NCBI GenBank assembly: GCA_947449315.1 | Contig: CANFRC010000001.1 | Location: 1-64,000, forward strand | Direction of reading: 5' to 3' | Source: Bacteroidota bacterium | GTDB lineage: Bacteria; Bacteroidota; Bacteroidia; 2-12-FULL-35-15 | DNA: 64,000 nucleotides | Shown: piece after piece, positions 51,954 through 61,056 of the stretch | Layout: every line of letters begins with the position of its first letter | Position numbering within the stretch: position 1 is the stretch's first letter | Translations under genes and position numbers: made by a program | The notes under the pieces: generated by a model | Told to the model about the DNA's origin: nothing | The model's input: the letters and a program-made list of their open reading frames with translations, nothing else | Database searches by the model: none

Positions 51954-52094
51954 ATTTGACTAGATAGGAAAGTAGGGATCGCTTCCGAGGTCAAACAAAA
52001 AAAAAGAAAAACGATTTTTTTACACATAAGGAACCTAAAAAAATGTGTCAGAAAAGGACAGAAAAACAAATAATGATTTTTTCTTCACAAGTGT

Positions 52095-52124
52095 TTGTAT
52101 TCAGCTAGAAAAAACATACTTTTG
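52095..52124 (+). promoter_or_regulatory. Promoter of sucC
   Basis: TTG (52095-52097), exactly 19 bases, TACTTTTG (52117-52124). The predicted start is about 26 bases before the ATG. Confidence 0.8.
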
Positions 52125-52153
52125 GAAGCAATTAAAAATAAAATCTCATTCAA

Positions 52154-53365
52154 ATGAATATACACGAATATCAAGGTAAAGCCGTTTTAAAAGGGTTTGG
52201 TGTAGCAATACAAGAAGGTATTGTTGCTGATACTCCGGAGCAAGCTGTTGAAGCTGCAAAAGAATTACAAAAAACAACCGGAACAGGTTGGTGGGTGGTG
52301 AAATCTCAGATACATGCAGGTGGACGCGGAAAAGGTAAAATTGCCGGTACAGAGCAACGTGGTGTTGCATTAGCAAAATCATTGGATGATGTAAAAACAA
52401 TCTCTAAAAATATCCTTGGAAATAACCTGATCACAGCACAAACCAGTGCTACAGGTAAAAAGGTAAGTAAAGTATTGATTGCTCAGGATGTATATTATCC
52501 GGGTGAAACACCTACGAAAGAATTTTATGTAAGTGTTTTGCTGGACCGCGCGAAAGGTCGCAATGCAATTATGTATTCTACCGAAGGCGGAATGGACATT
52601 GAAACCGTTGCACACGATACGCCACATTTAATATTCAAAGAAGAAATAGATCCTAAAGTTGGATTGCGTGATTTTCAATGCCGTAAGATTGCTTTTAATC
52701 TTGGATTAAGTGGAGAAGCATTTAAAGGAATGACAAAATTCGTTGCGTCACTTTACAAAGCATTTGAAGCGACTGACTCTTCAATGTTTGAGATCAATCC
52801 AGTATTAAAAACATCTGATAACAAGATCATTGCAGTCGATTCAAAAGTTTCTTTGGATGGAAATTCACTTTTCCGTCATCCTGATCTTGCTGCTTTACGT
52901 GATGTAACAGAAGAAGATCCTACAGAAGTAGAGGCAGGTGAACATAACCTGAACTATGTGAAGTTGGATGGTAACGTAGGTTGTATGGTAAATGGTGCTG
53001 GATTAGCAATGGCTACTATGGATATCATCAAATTATCTGGTGGAGATCCAGCTAACTTCCTTGATGTTGGAGGTACTGCAAATGCTGCTCGTGTTGAACA
53101 AGCATTCCGTATCATCTTAAAAGATCCTAAAGTAAAAGCGATTCTTGTAAATATTTTTGGTGGTATCGTTCGTTGCGATAGAGTTGCACAAGGAATTGTG
53201 GAAGCATATCAAAATATGGGAACAATCAATGTTCCTATCATTATTCGTTTACAAGGAACAAATGCTGTAGAAGCGAAAAAGATCATTGATGAGTCTGGCT
53301 TAAAAGTATTCTCTGCAATTACATTGCAAGAGGCTGCCGACTTGGTTAAGAAAGTTGTTGGATAA
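52154..53365 (+). CDS. sucC: Succinyl-CoA synthetase, ADP/GDP-forming beta subunit
   Basis: 403 residues. It makes succinate and ATP (or GTP) from succinyl-CoA in the TCA cycle. The ATP-grasp domain opens MNIHEYQGKAVLKGFGV, and includes WVVKSQIHAGGRGKGK and MFEINPVLKTSDNKIIAVDSK; the C-terminal CoA-ligase domain has LSGGDPANFLDVGGTA and NIFGGIVRCDRVAQGIVEA. The alpha subunit sucD is not adjacent, as is common in Bacteroidota. Own promoter and terminator. Complete. Confidence 0.96.
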   Translation: MNIHEYQGKAVLKGFGVAIQEGIVADTPEQAVEAAKELQKTTGTGWWVVKSQIHAGGRGKGKIAGTEQRGVALAKSLDDVKTISKNILGNNLITAQTSATGKKVSKVLIAQDVYYPGETPTKEFYVSVLLDRAKGRNAIMYSTEGGMDIETVAHDTPHLIFKEEIDPKVGLRDFQCRKIAFNLGLSGEAFKGMTKFVASLYKAFEATDSSMFEINPVLKTSDNKIIAVDSKVSLDGNSLFRHPDLAALRDVTEEDPTEVEAGEHNLNYVKLDGNVGCMVNGAGLAMATMDIIKLSGGDPANFLDVGGTANAARVEQAFRIILKDPKVKAILVNIFGGIVRCDRVAQGIVEAYQNMGTINVPIIIRLQGTNAVEAKKIIDESGLKVFSAITLQEAADLVKKVVG

Positions 53366-53388
53366 TCAATAGATTCGTTTGAAAAAAT

Positions 53389-53423
53389 AAAAAGCGTACC
53401 GCAAATCGTGGTACGCTTTTTTT
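53389..53423 (+). terminator. Terminator of sucC
   Basis: The arms AAAAAGCGTACC (53389-53400) and GGTACGCTTTTT (53410-53421) enclose a 9-base loop, followed by T. It is 23 bases past the stop. Confidence 0.92.
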
Positions 53424-53555
53424 ATTAGTTGCTCATTACTTTTGGCTTGTATTTTTAGAATATAAAGATGACAAGAAATCTCAGAGATTTTTTTGCCAAT
53501 ATGACTATCTGTTTATACGCTAAAAATGAATATCAGTGCGTAGATGATCTTCGAT

Positions 53556-54137
53556 CTAAAAATTTAATAATTCTTCATACAACTCTCTGACAGGCAATCC
53601 CATTACATTAAAATACGAACCTTCAATTTTGTCGACAGCTATGTAACCAATCCATTCTTGCGCACCATAGGCGCCTGCTTTATCATATGGGTTGAAGTTG
53701 TTAATGTAGAATTCAATTTCTTGTTGGGATAATGTTTTGAAATAAACGTTGGTTAGCGCATAAAATGATTTTGTTTTGTGTTTTGCTTTCAAGCAAACGC
53801 CAGTATATACTTCATGCATTTTTCCGGAAAGCATTTTAAGCATGCGCACAGCATCTTCATAGTTTTCAGGTTTATTCAGTACTTGTCCTTCAACCCAAAC
53901 GATCGTATCAGCAGTAATAACGATGGTGTTGTCATTTAATTCTTCATCAAAGGCATTCGCTTTCTTCTCACATAAATAAAGTGGGATCTCTTGCGCTTTT
54001 AGATCTGAAGGAAAACTTTCTTCTACTTCTTTGGTGCGTACCTCGAATTCAAGTCCTAGTTCTTTCAGCAGGTATTGTCTTCTAGGTGATTTAGAAGCAA
54101 GTATCAACTGGTATTTTTTTAGTTCTTCAAAATGCAT
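53556..54137 (-). CDS. maf: Maf family nucleotide pyrophosphatase
   Basis: 193 residues from ATG 54137, which overlaps the ubiA-like stop by 11 bases; a longer frame to 54167 is less likely because the family opens LILASKSPRRQYLL. Other motifs are EVEESFPS, ITADTIVW, and AYGAQEWIGYIAVDKIEGSYFNVMGLPV. It hydrolyses modified or canonical nucleoside triphosphates such as dTTP, UTP or m5UTP to the monophosphate. Last gene of a long minus-strand group. Confidence 0.92.
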   Translation of the reverse strand: MHFEELKKYQLILASKSPRRQYLLKELGLEFEVRTKEVEESFPSDLKAQEIPLYLCEKKANAFDEELNDNTIVITADTIVWVEGQVLNKPENYEDAVRMLKMLSGKMHEVYTGVCLKAKHKTKSFYALTNVYFKTLSQQEIEFYINNFNPYDKAGAYGAQEWIGYIAVDKIEGSYFNVMGLPVRELYEELLNF

Positions 54138-55095
54138 GTAAGATGTCGTGTAAGATAGGGTAGGCAAATAGAAGTAAATAACAAATGCCCATCAGCATGA
54201 TGAACTTAGACAAATTACAGGCAAAATGAAATTGCTTTTTTTCTTTAGCGGTGAATATTCGGAAGATCAAAAATAATAGCGGCAATTGCAATGCAACACT
54301 AAAATAAATGAATGAATTCATATCATCAATTTTTAAAAACTGCTGTTGAATGAATCCAAGGCATATCATTGTAGTCAGCGCAATAAAAATGGCAATGTAT
54401 TTTGATGTTTTTATTCCAAGCACAATAGGTAGTGTTTGACAGCCGTATTCTTTATCTCCATCTACATCTTCAATGTCTTTAATTATTTCGCGCAAAAGTG
54501 TGAGAATGAAAGCGAAAAATGAAAGTGCAATTACATATTCCCAAACAGATCTGAAACTTAAATGCTCCTCTATCGGGATGTATTTCCTGTATATCGGAAG
54601 AAGATCATAAATCACTGCAATCAGAGGAACAAGAGCTGTGAAAAGTGCGATTACAAAGTTTCCGATAAAAAACTGACGTTTAAAAGTGGTGGAATAGAAC
54701 CATAAACCGCCTGCACAAATAAAATGAATCAACGCCAATCTCAAAGAGCCGATCGAATAGGAAACGTAGAGTGCTATGACTATTGCAATAAAATTAATAA
54801 CTGTGTGTGCTCCAATGGCTACCCTTCTTTTTATTCCTTTGCCGATAACCAAACGCTGCGGTTTGTTTACTTTGTCAATATTGATGTCAAAATAGTCATT
54901 GATAATATATCCGGCAGCAGCAATCATTACAGTAGAGAGTACCAAAAGAAAAAAGTTGATCTCACTAACTTGAAGTTCGTAATAAGTGCTGTTAAGTTTA
55001 ATGATCGGATATACAATGCACCAGCGCACCACATATTGCGTAAAGGCAATAATAAGCAGGTTTTGAATTCGAATTATTTTTAAAAAAGACAACAT
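54127..55095 (-). CDS. UbiA-type prenyltransferase (geranylgeranylglycerol-phosphate type)
   Basis: 322 residues with eight or nine membrane helices. The two Asp-rich motifs that bind the prenyl diphosphate are NDYFDINIDKVNKPQR near residue 66 and REIIKDIEDVDGDKEYG near residue 205. Database annotation in Bacteroidota often calls such members geranylgeranylglycerol-phosphate geranylgeranyltransferase; the native aromatic or lipid acceptor is not established from sequence. It lies between kdsC-like and maf genes, an order often seen in the phylum. Confidence 0.85.
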   Translation of the reverse strand: MLSFLKIIRIQNLLIIAFTQYVVRWCIVYPIIKLNSTYYELQVSEINFFLLVLSTVMIAAAGYIINDYFDINIDKVNKPQRLVIGKGIKRRVAIGAHTVINFIAIVIALYVSYSIGSLRLALIHFICAGGLWFYSTTFKRQFFIGNFVIALFTALVPLIAVIYDLLPIYRKYIPIEEHLSFRSVWEYVIALSFFAFILTLLREIIKDIEDVDGDKEYGCQTLPIVLGIKTSKYIAIFIALTTMICLGFIQQQFLKIDDMNSFIYFSVALQLPLLFLIFRIFTAKEKKQFHFACNLSKFIMLMGICYLLLFAYPILHDILHAF

Positions 55096-55148
55096 AATTA
55101 GAACTTAATGCATCAACTTTTAACTATTCTCAAAATAACATTTACTTT

Positions 55149-55670
55149 TTACCAAACAAATCCGTCTCTGTCAAACCAGTTCCCATGAACCCTCATTACC
55201 TGTTCAATAACATCTCTTACAGCACCTTTGCCGCCTTTTTTATTAGATACGTAAATCGAAATGTCTTTTATTTCCTGAGCTGAATCGTTCGGGCAAGTGG
55301 GTACACCGATGCGCTGCATCACTTCGTAGTCGGGAATGTCATCTCCCATATAAAGAATTTCATTCGGGTCAAGATCATAGGTTGCAATAAATTCATTGTA
55401 AGTATCAATCTTTGTATGACTTCCGAGGTAGATATCTGTTATCCCTAATCCATTCAAACGCTTTCTTACCATCTCTGATTTTCCACCGGAAATGATTGCA
55501 ATCTTGTACCCTTTTTTAACAGCCAATTGTAGGGCATATCCGTCCTTAATATTCATTACTCTTACCTGTTCTCCATCTGCCGTCAATGTAATGGAGCCAT
55601 CGGTTAAAACGCCATCTACATCAAAAATAAAAGTTTTAACATTGTTAAGTTTGGTCTTGAAATTTTCCAT
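55149..55670 (-). CDS. KdsC-like HAD phosphatase
   Basis: 173 residues, the short capless HAD form. The nucleophile motif is FIFDVDGVLTDGSI (DxD) near residue 16; VKKGYKIAIISGG carries motif II and LYMGDDIPDYEVM motif IV. KdsC removes phosphate from 3-deoxy-D-manno-octulosonate 8-phosphate in lipopolysaccharide core synthesis; related short HADs act on other sugar phosphates or N-acylneuraminate 9-phosphate, so the assignment is by similarity. It starts 10 bases after the DUF2520 gene. Confidence 0.88.
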   Translation of the reverse strand: MENFKTKLNNVKTFIFDVDGVLTDGSITLTADGEQVRVMNIKDGYALQLAVKKGYKIAIISGGKSEMVRKRLNGLGITDIYLGSHTKIDTYNEFIATYDLDPNEILYMGDDIPDYEVMQRIGVPTCPNDSAQEIKDISIYVSNKKGGKGAVRDVIEQVMRVHGNWFDRDGFVW

Positions 55671-55680
55671 TGATGCTAAT

Positions 55681-56472
55681 TTACAACTTATTCTTTTTAC
55701 TTGAATCGATGATACTTTTACTGACTAGTTCGTATATTTTTTTTTGATCTTTATTGCTCGAAAGCATTTTCAAATGAGCTTTCATTGTTTTTTTGTCGCC
55801 ACGTATAGATGGTCCTGTTTGAGATTTTGATGGTGAATGCTCTTTTATCTTCGCAGCTGTTTCTTCAATAAGTGGTTTTAAAAGTTCTAAAGACAATTTA
55901 TTTTTTATTAAGATACTTTCAGCCAGCGTATACATATGATTGCTGAAGTTGCATGCAAATACTGCTGCCAGATGAATGGTTTTTCTTTGCTCTGAATTAA
56001 TATGCTGAACGTTGGTGCAAAAGCTTTTGGCAAAATATGTTAATGTAGTGGAAGTTGATTTGTTGTTTGCTTCGATGCATATCGGAATGTTTTTAAAATT
56101 CAAATTCCGTTCTTTTGAAAATGTTTGCAGCGGATAAAATACACCATAGTTCTTAGAAACATTTTTCAAAATATTCATTGGGATGCTTCCAGATGTATGC
56201 ACGACAATTTTGTCTTTTAGTTTAATTTTTTTTGCAACCTGTTCGATGGCATCATCTTTAACTGCGATGATATAAATGATAGCAGTTGGATCCAATTGTT
56301 TTAGATCAGAAATGGCTTTAGCGTTAATTTTTCTTGCTAATAACTCAGCCGATTTTATAGTTCTGCTGAATACTTGGGAAATAAGATAGCCTTCTTTAAA
56401 AAGTGCTATTCCCAGATTTGTTGCAACATTTCCAGCACCTATGATTACGATATTTTGTTTTGCGGCACTCAA
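55681..56472 (-). CDS. DUF2520 Rossmann-fold oxidoreductase-like protein
   Basis: 263 residues. The N-terminal NAD(P)-binding domain opens NIVIIGAGNVATNLGIAL and has VVHTSGSIP. The C-terminal DUF2520 helical domain includes HLAAVFACNFSNHMYTLAES and TGPSIRGDKKTMKAHL, both characteristic of the family. Similar to ketopantoate- or F420-type reductases in fold; the substrate is unknown. Fourth-from-last gene of the ccm/maf minus-strand group, 60 bases after ccmF. Confidence 0.85.
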   Translation of the reverse strand: MSAAKQNIVIIGAGNVATNLGIALFKEGYLISQVFSRTIKSAELLARKINAKAISDLKQLDPTAIIYIIAVKDDAIEQVAKKIKLKDKIVVHTSGSIPMNILKNVSKNYGVFYPLQTFSKERNLNFKNIPICIEANNKSTSTTLTYFAKSFCTNVQHINSEQRKTIHLAAVFACNFSNHMYTLAESILIKNKLSLELLKPLIEETAAKIKEHSPSKSQTGPSIRGDKKTMKAHLKMLSSNKDQKKIYELVSKSIIDSSKKNKL

Positions 56473-56532
56473 TTTATTTCTGTGTTTTACATTGTGTTTT
56501 GTTGGCGTATAAAAACACCCGGAGAATAAAAT

Positions 56533-58950
56533 CTATTTCGATTTTTTTATTCTTTCCCAGATAGCAAGTAAAGTTCCCAATGCCATAATGATGCAACCCA
56601 TCCATAGAATATTGATGTATGGGAAGACCATTGCTTGCATCACAATAAAGTCGCGTACGTTTGATTTCTTTTCTTGCAAGGAGATTTGAATAGTTCCTTT
56701 TGTAGGGTCTATTTGCCAGAACATGAATTGTAAACCCAGTTCGTCGATCTTGGAAGAAATAGGTTGAACGGCACTGTTATGAATAACGTATACCGGAGTG
56801 GCTTCGTATTTTTTTGTGATGTCTAACACTCTGATGTACGCCTTCACTGCAATATCTTTTTCGTCTAGATGATAGGGTGTTTTATCAAAATTTGTTGATA
56901 GCGAATCATATATGATAATTGCATTGGAAGAAAAAATAGTATCACCTTTTTTCAATGTGTAATTTTTTGCAGCTGTATATTCATCAGCTGTTGCTTCTTT
57001 TTTCTGATTAATACTTTCAAGGTCGGCATAAGTTACATGCGTGTATACATCATAGGTAAGGAAGTGTCTTGTATCCGGCTCCGCTATATTTCCCATCTTA
57101 GGATTTGTTTGGACCAACGGTGATAAAGTAAATTCCTTTGTTAAAGCTCCTGTTTTACCTTTTGTAAAATAATCAACATCATAATAAACATTGATTCCTT
57201 CCTGACGTTTTCCTTTGTAGGTCACTAAATAGTTCCCCATCGGTAACGTATCGCCTTGCGTCAAAAGTATGTTGTCATTGTTTGAAAAATCTTTCCCTAA
57301 ACTTTCAATACTTTTACCTGAGGTGTTTTGAGAGATGATGTCTTTTTTAGATGTAGAAATTAACGCACCTAACAAAACTAATCCAAAGCCAATATGTGCA
57401 ATAGATGCTCCCGATTTTTTTACTTTTCCTTTCATCACTCTGATCATGTAGTCGGCATTCGCAACTGCAGCAAAGATGGAAGAGAATAGAAGTAATGAGT
57501 AATAGTTGTTGTGAAATTGTAAGATGTAGATCATGAAAAAAGTCAATGCAAAAGAAATGAACAATGATAGACTCATCTTTTTTCCGAAGGCTTTTATGTC
57601 TGTATCTTTGTATTTAAAATATTGACCCACACCAATTAACAATGTGGTAATGAATGCGAAAGGCAGCTGCCAATTATTATAGAAGCTGATAAGATCTTTC
57701 GCTGGTGCTTTGTTCAAGCTAAATAATTTATTCCATACCGGCATGGATGTATAAAACATGATCTGAAAGGAGGAGACTAGCAGAACAATTGCGCCCACAA
57801 ACATCCAGAATTCGCGTGACCAGATGCCTTCTTCTTCTGTTTGTTTTGGAAAATACTTCCAGTTTTTCGCCATTAAAAATAGACCAAGCAATAAAAAGAA
57901 AAACAAATAGATCAATAGTTGTCCGGACATTCCCAGATCGGTAAAGGCGTGTACAGATGTTTCTCCTAAAATACCACTTCGGGTAAGGAAAGTAGAATAG
58001 AGAATCAAAATAAAAGTAAGGATTGCTAAAAAGAAGGCCGTTATTAACGATTGACCTTTTTGTTTGTTGATCAGCAATAAATGTGCTGTTCCAACTAAAG
58101 TCAGCCAAGGTACCAAAGATGCATTTTCAACAGGATCCCAAGCCCAGAATCCCCCAAAGCTCAATGCTTCATAAGCCCATGCGCCACCCATTAAAACACC
58201 AACACCCAAAACTGCTACACCTAAGAAAGTCCAGGGAAGCGCAGGTTTTATCCATTCATTGAATTGTTTTTTCCACAAACCAGCAATAGCGTATGCAAAA
58301 GGAACAACGGTCAAAGCAAAGCCAAGAAAAAGAGTAGGAGGGTGGATGGTCATCCAATAATTTTGCAATAATGGATTTAGTCCGCGACCATCCAATTTTT
58401 CCAAATAATGTGGATCACTGAATAAAGGAATTTTACTAAAGTCCGGATGCTCACGTAATAAAACAGCAAAAGGATTGCTTCCTATTCGGTGTTCAAAAAC
58501 AAAGATGCCCAATAACATGGAAGCTAAAAATGCCTGAACCAAGGAAATGATTGTCATAACAGGCGCTTCCCAATTTTTTGCGGAGCGTTGTAATATAATT
58601 CCAATTACGACATGCCAAAACGTCCAGAGTAAAAAGCTACCTTCTTGTCCTTCCCAAAAGCAAGAGAGTATGTAGCGAATAGGCATTTCTTTATTACTGT
58701 GGTGCCAAACATATTCATATTCAAAATAGTGATTCATCAACATGATGAAAAGACTTACAACAATTCCTATGACAGATAATCCGTGAATACGAAAAGAAAC
58801 ACGTGCAATTCGTTTCCAGGAGGAAGCACTTTCTTTTTCCTGTGCCGAGAAGAAATAACTGATACTTGCTAAAAGAGCAAAAACAAAGGAAAGGATGACA
58901 AATACATTTCCAACTTTGCCGACCCATAAATGCTCACCTATGTATTCCAT
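56533..58950 (-). CDS. ccmF: Cytochrome c heme lyase CcmF
   Basis: 805 residues with about 15 membrane helices. It takes heme from CcmE and attaches it to the CxxCH cysteines of apocytochrome. The Trp-rich WWD motif reads GGFWAWDPVENASLVPWL near residue 265, with CFWEGQEGSFLLW near residue 92 and the conserved TIHPPTLFLGF. A periplasmic insert of about 200 residues precedes the last membrane segment. The usual partner CcmH is not encoded in the window. Last gene of the ccm set. Confidence 0.92.
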   Translation of the reverse strand: MEYIGEHLWVGKVGNVFVILSFVFALLASISYFFSAQEKESASSWKRIARVSFRIHGLSVIGIVVSLFIMLMNHYFEYEYVWHHSNKEMPIRYILSCFWEGQEGSFLLWTFWHVVIGIILQRSAKNWEAPVMTIISLVQAFLASMLLGIFVFEHRIGSNPFAVLLREHPDFSKIPLFSDPHYLEKLDGRGLNPLLQNYWMTIHPPTLFLGFALTVVPFAYAIAGLWKKQFNEWIKPALPWTFLGVAVLGVGVLMGGAWAYEALSFGGFWAWDPVENASLVPWLTLVGTAHLLLINKQKGQSLITAFFLAILTFILILYSTFLTRSGILGETSVHAFTDLGMSGQLLIYLFFFLLLGLFLMAKNWKYFPKQTEEEGIWSREFWMFVGAIVLLVSSFQIMFYTSMPVWNKLFSLNKAPAKDLISFYNNWQLPFAFITTLLIGVGQYFKYKDTDIKAFGKKMSLSLFISFALTFFMIYILQFHNNYYSLLLFSSIFAAVANADYMIRVMKGKVKKSGASIAHIGFGLVLLGALISTSKKDIISQNTSGKSIESLGKDFSNNDNILLTQGDTLPMGNYLVTYKGKRQEGINVYYDVDYFTKGKTGALTKEFTLSPLVQTNPKMGNIAEPDTRHFLTYDVYTHVTYADLESINQKKEATADEYTAAKNYTLKKGDTIFSSNAIIIYDSLSTNFDKTPYHLDEKDIAVKAYIRVLDITKKYEATPVYVIHNSAVQPISSKIDELGLQFMFWQIDPTKGTIQISLQEKKSNVRDFIVMQAMVFPYINILWMGCIIMALGTLLAIWERIKKSK

Positions 58951-58977
58951 ATTCTATTGTGAATCTATTTTGATTTA

Positions 58978-59367
58978 CTAATTACTAGCTGTTGGTTTTC
59001 CATCGTTGTATTTGGATGGACATTTCATCAAGATATCTGAAGCCTGAAACTCATTTCCGGTCATTTTACCAATCAGAACTATTTGTTCGGAACGTTCAAA
59101 GTCTTGTGGTTTGTTTTTATGTAATACTACTTTGCATTGAGTTCCCTTGTTATCGACCATATAAAATGAAAACAAATTTGCATCAACTTTTGGTTCGTAT
59201 ACAGATGCGCTGTCTTTGTTTAATTTTCCAACAACATGAAACTCGCTATCCGGTTCTTTTGCTGCTTCCGAAAAACTAGCATAGGTACTTGTGTTGTTTA
59301 ATGTGGTAAATATGGCTCCAATTGCAACTGCAATAATAATGATGCCTAGGATGTGAATTTTTTTCAT
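58978..59367 (-). CDS. ccmE: Heme chaperone CcmE, CxxxY type
   Basis: 129 residues from ATG 59367; an upstream in-frame ATG at 59382 is less likely. One N-terminal membrane helix (ILGIIIIAVAIGAIFTT) holds an OB-fold beta domain (FHVVGKLNKDS, VVLHKNKPQDFERSEQIVLIGKM). The heme-binding site is Cys116-Pro-Ser-Lys-Tyr120, i.e. CxxxY, where the well-studied proteobacterial form has HxxxY. Cys variants are known from archaea and some sulfate reducers and mark the system I variant without CcmH. Sits between ccmD and ccmF. Confidence 0.9.
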   Translation of the reverse strand: MKKIHILGIIIIAVAIGAIFTTLNNTSTYASFSEAAKEPDSEFHVVGKLNKDSASVYEPKVDANLFSFYMVDNKGTQCKVVLHKNKPQDFERSEQIVLIGKMTGNEFQASDILMKCPSKYNDGKPTASN

Positions 59368-59412
59368 GGTGATGTTTTGCAATTATGCGATACTGCGCAA
59401 AGTATTTTCTTA

Positions 59413-59655
59413 CTATTTATTTTGAACTTCTTTTTCGAGCTTACTTATTTTTCTGTCTAGCAATATTAAGTACGTTACTATTCCTATAAAAATAATAGCA
59501 ACCACTGCTACAACAACATATATTTTACCTGATTGATATAATCCTGTTGCCATTTCTACGGGCGCTTGTGTTGCTGATTGCATAGCTTGTGCAAACATGC
59601 TTCCGGAGCAGAAAGCAAGAACAAGAAGTATTAAAAATCTTTTAAGTGTGCTCAT
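59413..59655 (-). CDS. ccmD: CcmD family protein
   Basis: 80 residues. An N-terminal signal-like segment (LILLVLAFCSGSMFAQ) is followed by a second hydrophobic helix (IYVVVAVVAIIFIGIVTYLI) and a charged tail LLDRKISKLEKEV. It matches the CcmD-like proteins in Bacteroidota. CcmD helps release holo-CcmE from CcmC. It begins 4 bases after the ccmC stop. Confidence 0.82.
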   Translation of the reverse strand: MSTLKRFLILLVLAFCSGSMFAQAMQSATQAPVEMATGLYQSGKIYVVVAVVAIIFIGIVTYLILLDRKISKLEKEVQNK

Positions 59656-59659
59656 TTTT

Positions 59660-60325
59660 TTAATCGTTTAAATAAATTTTACGTTTTACTTTTTCCAGTC
59701 GGACACGGAGTGTAAAGATCCAGACAACAAACAATATCCACCCTGTTACCGCAGGATAAAAGACCATACGCATATTGCTGTCTAGGTCATATTTGTTGAA
59801 ACCTGGGTTTCCGCCATTGCCTGGATGTAACGAGTCGTTCATACGAGGAATGATCATCAGAAAAACAACTAACATCACATAAGCAAAAATATTGTATACG
59901 GCAGAAATACGAGCTCGTTTTTGTTCTTCATCAATGGAACCTCTTAAAACAAAATAGGCTAAATAGATCAGCATCGTAATGGCAGCTCCGTTTAATTTAG
60001 TATCGGCTACCCACCAAGCACCCCAAGTATAACGCGCCCAAATGGACCCTGTGATCAAGCCTAATGCACCCACAAGCATTCCTGTATGTGCAGCTTGAGA
60101 AGCAAGTAGATCACTTTCAATGTTAGATTTACTCAGGTATTTTATGCTGTTCCATAAGGACACAAATAATATCGTCATCATTGAAAACCACATCGGAACA
60201 TGAAAATAAAGATTGCGGATGCTCTCGTGAAGAATTGGTTGAGCAGGAACTTTTAAAAGAAATCCTGCAATGATGGTGTATAGCACAAATACAACTGCAA
60301 TTATTTTCCACCAATTTTTTTTCAT
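59660..60325 (-). CDS. ccmC: Heme transfer protein CcmC
   Basis: 221 residues from ATG 60325 (KKNWWKIIAVVF); an in-frame ATG 12 bases upstream exists. Six membrane helices. The conserved segments are RNLYFHVPMWFSMM and the WWD-type TWGAWWVADTKLNG, in which the usual WD of WGTWWVWD reads AD, as in other Bacteroidota that I recall. It passes heme to CcmE together with CcmD. Followed by ccmD at 4 bases. Confidence 0.9.
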   Translation of the reverse strand: MKKNWWKIIAVVFVLYTIIAGFLLKVPAQPILHESIRNLYFHVPMWFSMMTILFVSLWNSIKYLSKSNIESDLLASQAAHTGMLVGALGLITGSIWARYTWGAWWVADTKLNGAAITMLIYLAYFVLRGSIDEEQKRARISAVYNIFAYVMLVVFLMIIPRMNDSLHPGNGGNPGFNKYDLDSNMRMVFYPAVTGWILFVVWIFTLRVRLEKVKRKIYLND

Positions 60326-60396
60326 TTTAATATGCAAATATTTTTAGTACAATTCCCAATTTAATAAAGCTATGGGGAGGATTTTGAACACCTCTA

Positions 60397-61053
60397 TTAA
60401 TCGCGCCAAAGGTAACGAAATAATAAATAGGATAATGCGATAATTATGACATTTAAAAACACAAGTACCATTAAAAAATTCATATCCCAATGTTCTAATC
60501 CATCGATGGCATTTTTTGATAGTTTAATGAGTACGATCAGCAAAGGAATAAGAATAGGGAAACTTAAAATAGCCATCAATGTAAAGTTGTTGCTTGCTTT
60601 TGATGCAATAGCCGAAACCATAGTCAATAAGGAAGAAAACCCAAAACTGCCTAATAGCAAGGTGAGCATGAATAAGGGCATATCTTGAACAATGTTACCG
60701 ATAAATAAACTATATACAGCCAGGCAAAGTGCTGCTAAAACAGTTAATAATAATGAGTTGTATATGATCTTGGATAGAATCACTGCTTGCGGACTCGTTA
60801 AAGTATATAAATAGAGTAGACGACCTTTTGTTTCACTAATAAAACTTTTTGCAATGGCATTGACAGATGCAAATAGAAAGATGATCCAGAAAAGCGCATT
60901 CCAAGTTGCTGGAGTAACAATTTTTTTGAAAGAGAGGTAACTTACAAAAACAGTTGAAACTACATATAATAAAATGCCGCCAAGCGCGTATTTATTGCGC
61001 ATTTCTAGCCTTAGTTCTTTTGCGATGAGGTATTTTATTTGTTTCCCAATCAT
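60397..61053 (-). CDS. ccmB: Heme exporter membrane subunit CcmB
   Basis: 218 residues with six membrane segments. It opens IKYLIAKELRLEMRNKYALGGILLYVVS, and has NAIAKSFISETKGRLLYLYTLTSP and LLLGSFGFSSLLTMVSAIAS, all CcmB features. It normally pairs with the ATPase CcmA, which is not in the window. It begins 3 bases after the upstream nuclease gene. Confidence 0.9.
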   Translation of the reverse strand: MIGKQIKYLIAKELRLEMRNKYALGGILLYVVSTVFVSYLSFKKIVTPATWNALFWIIFLFASVNAIAKSFISETKGRLLYLYTLTSPQAVILSKIIYNSLLLTVLAALCLAVYSLFIGNIVQDMPLFMLTLLLGSFGFSSLLTMVSAIASKASNNFTLMAILSFPILIPLLIVLIKLSKNAIDGLEHWDMNFLMVLVFLNVIIIALSYLLFRYLWRD

Positions 61054-61056
61054 TCG

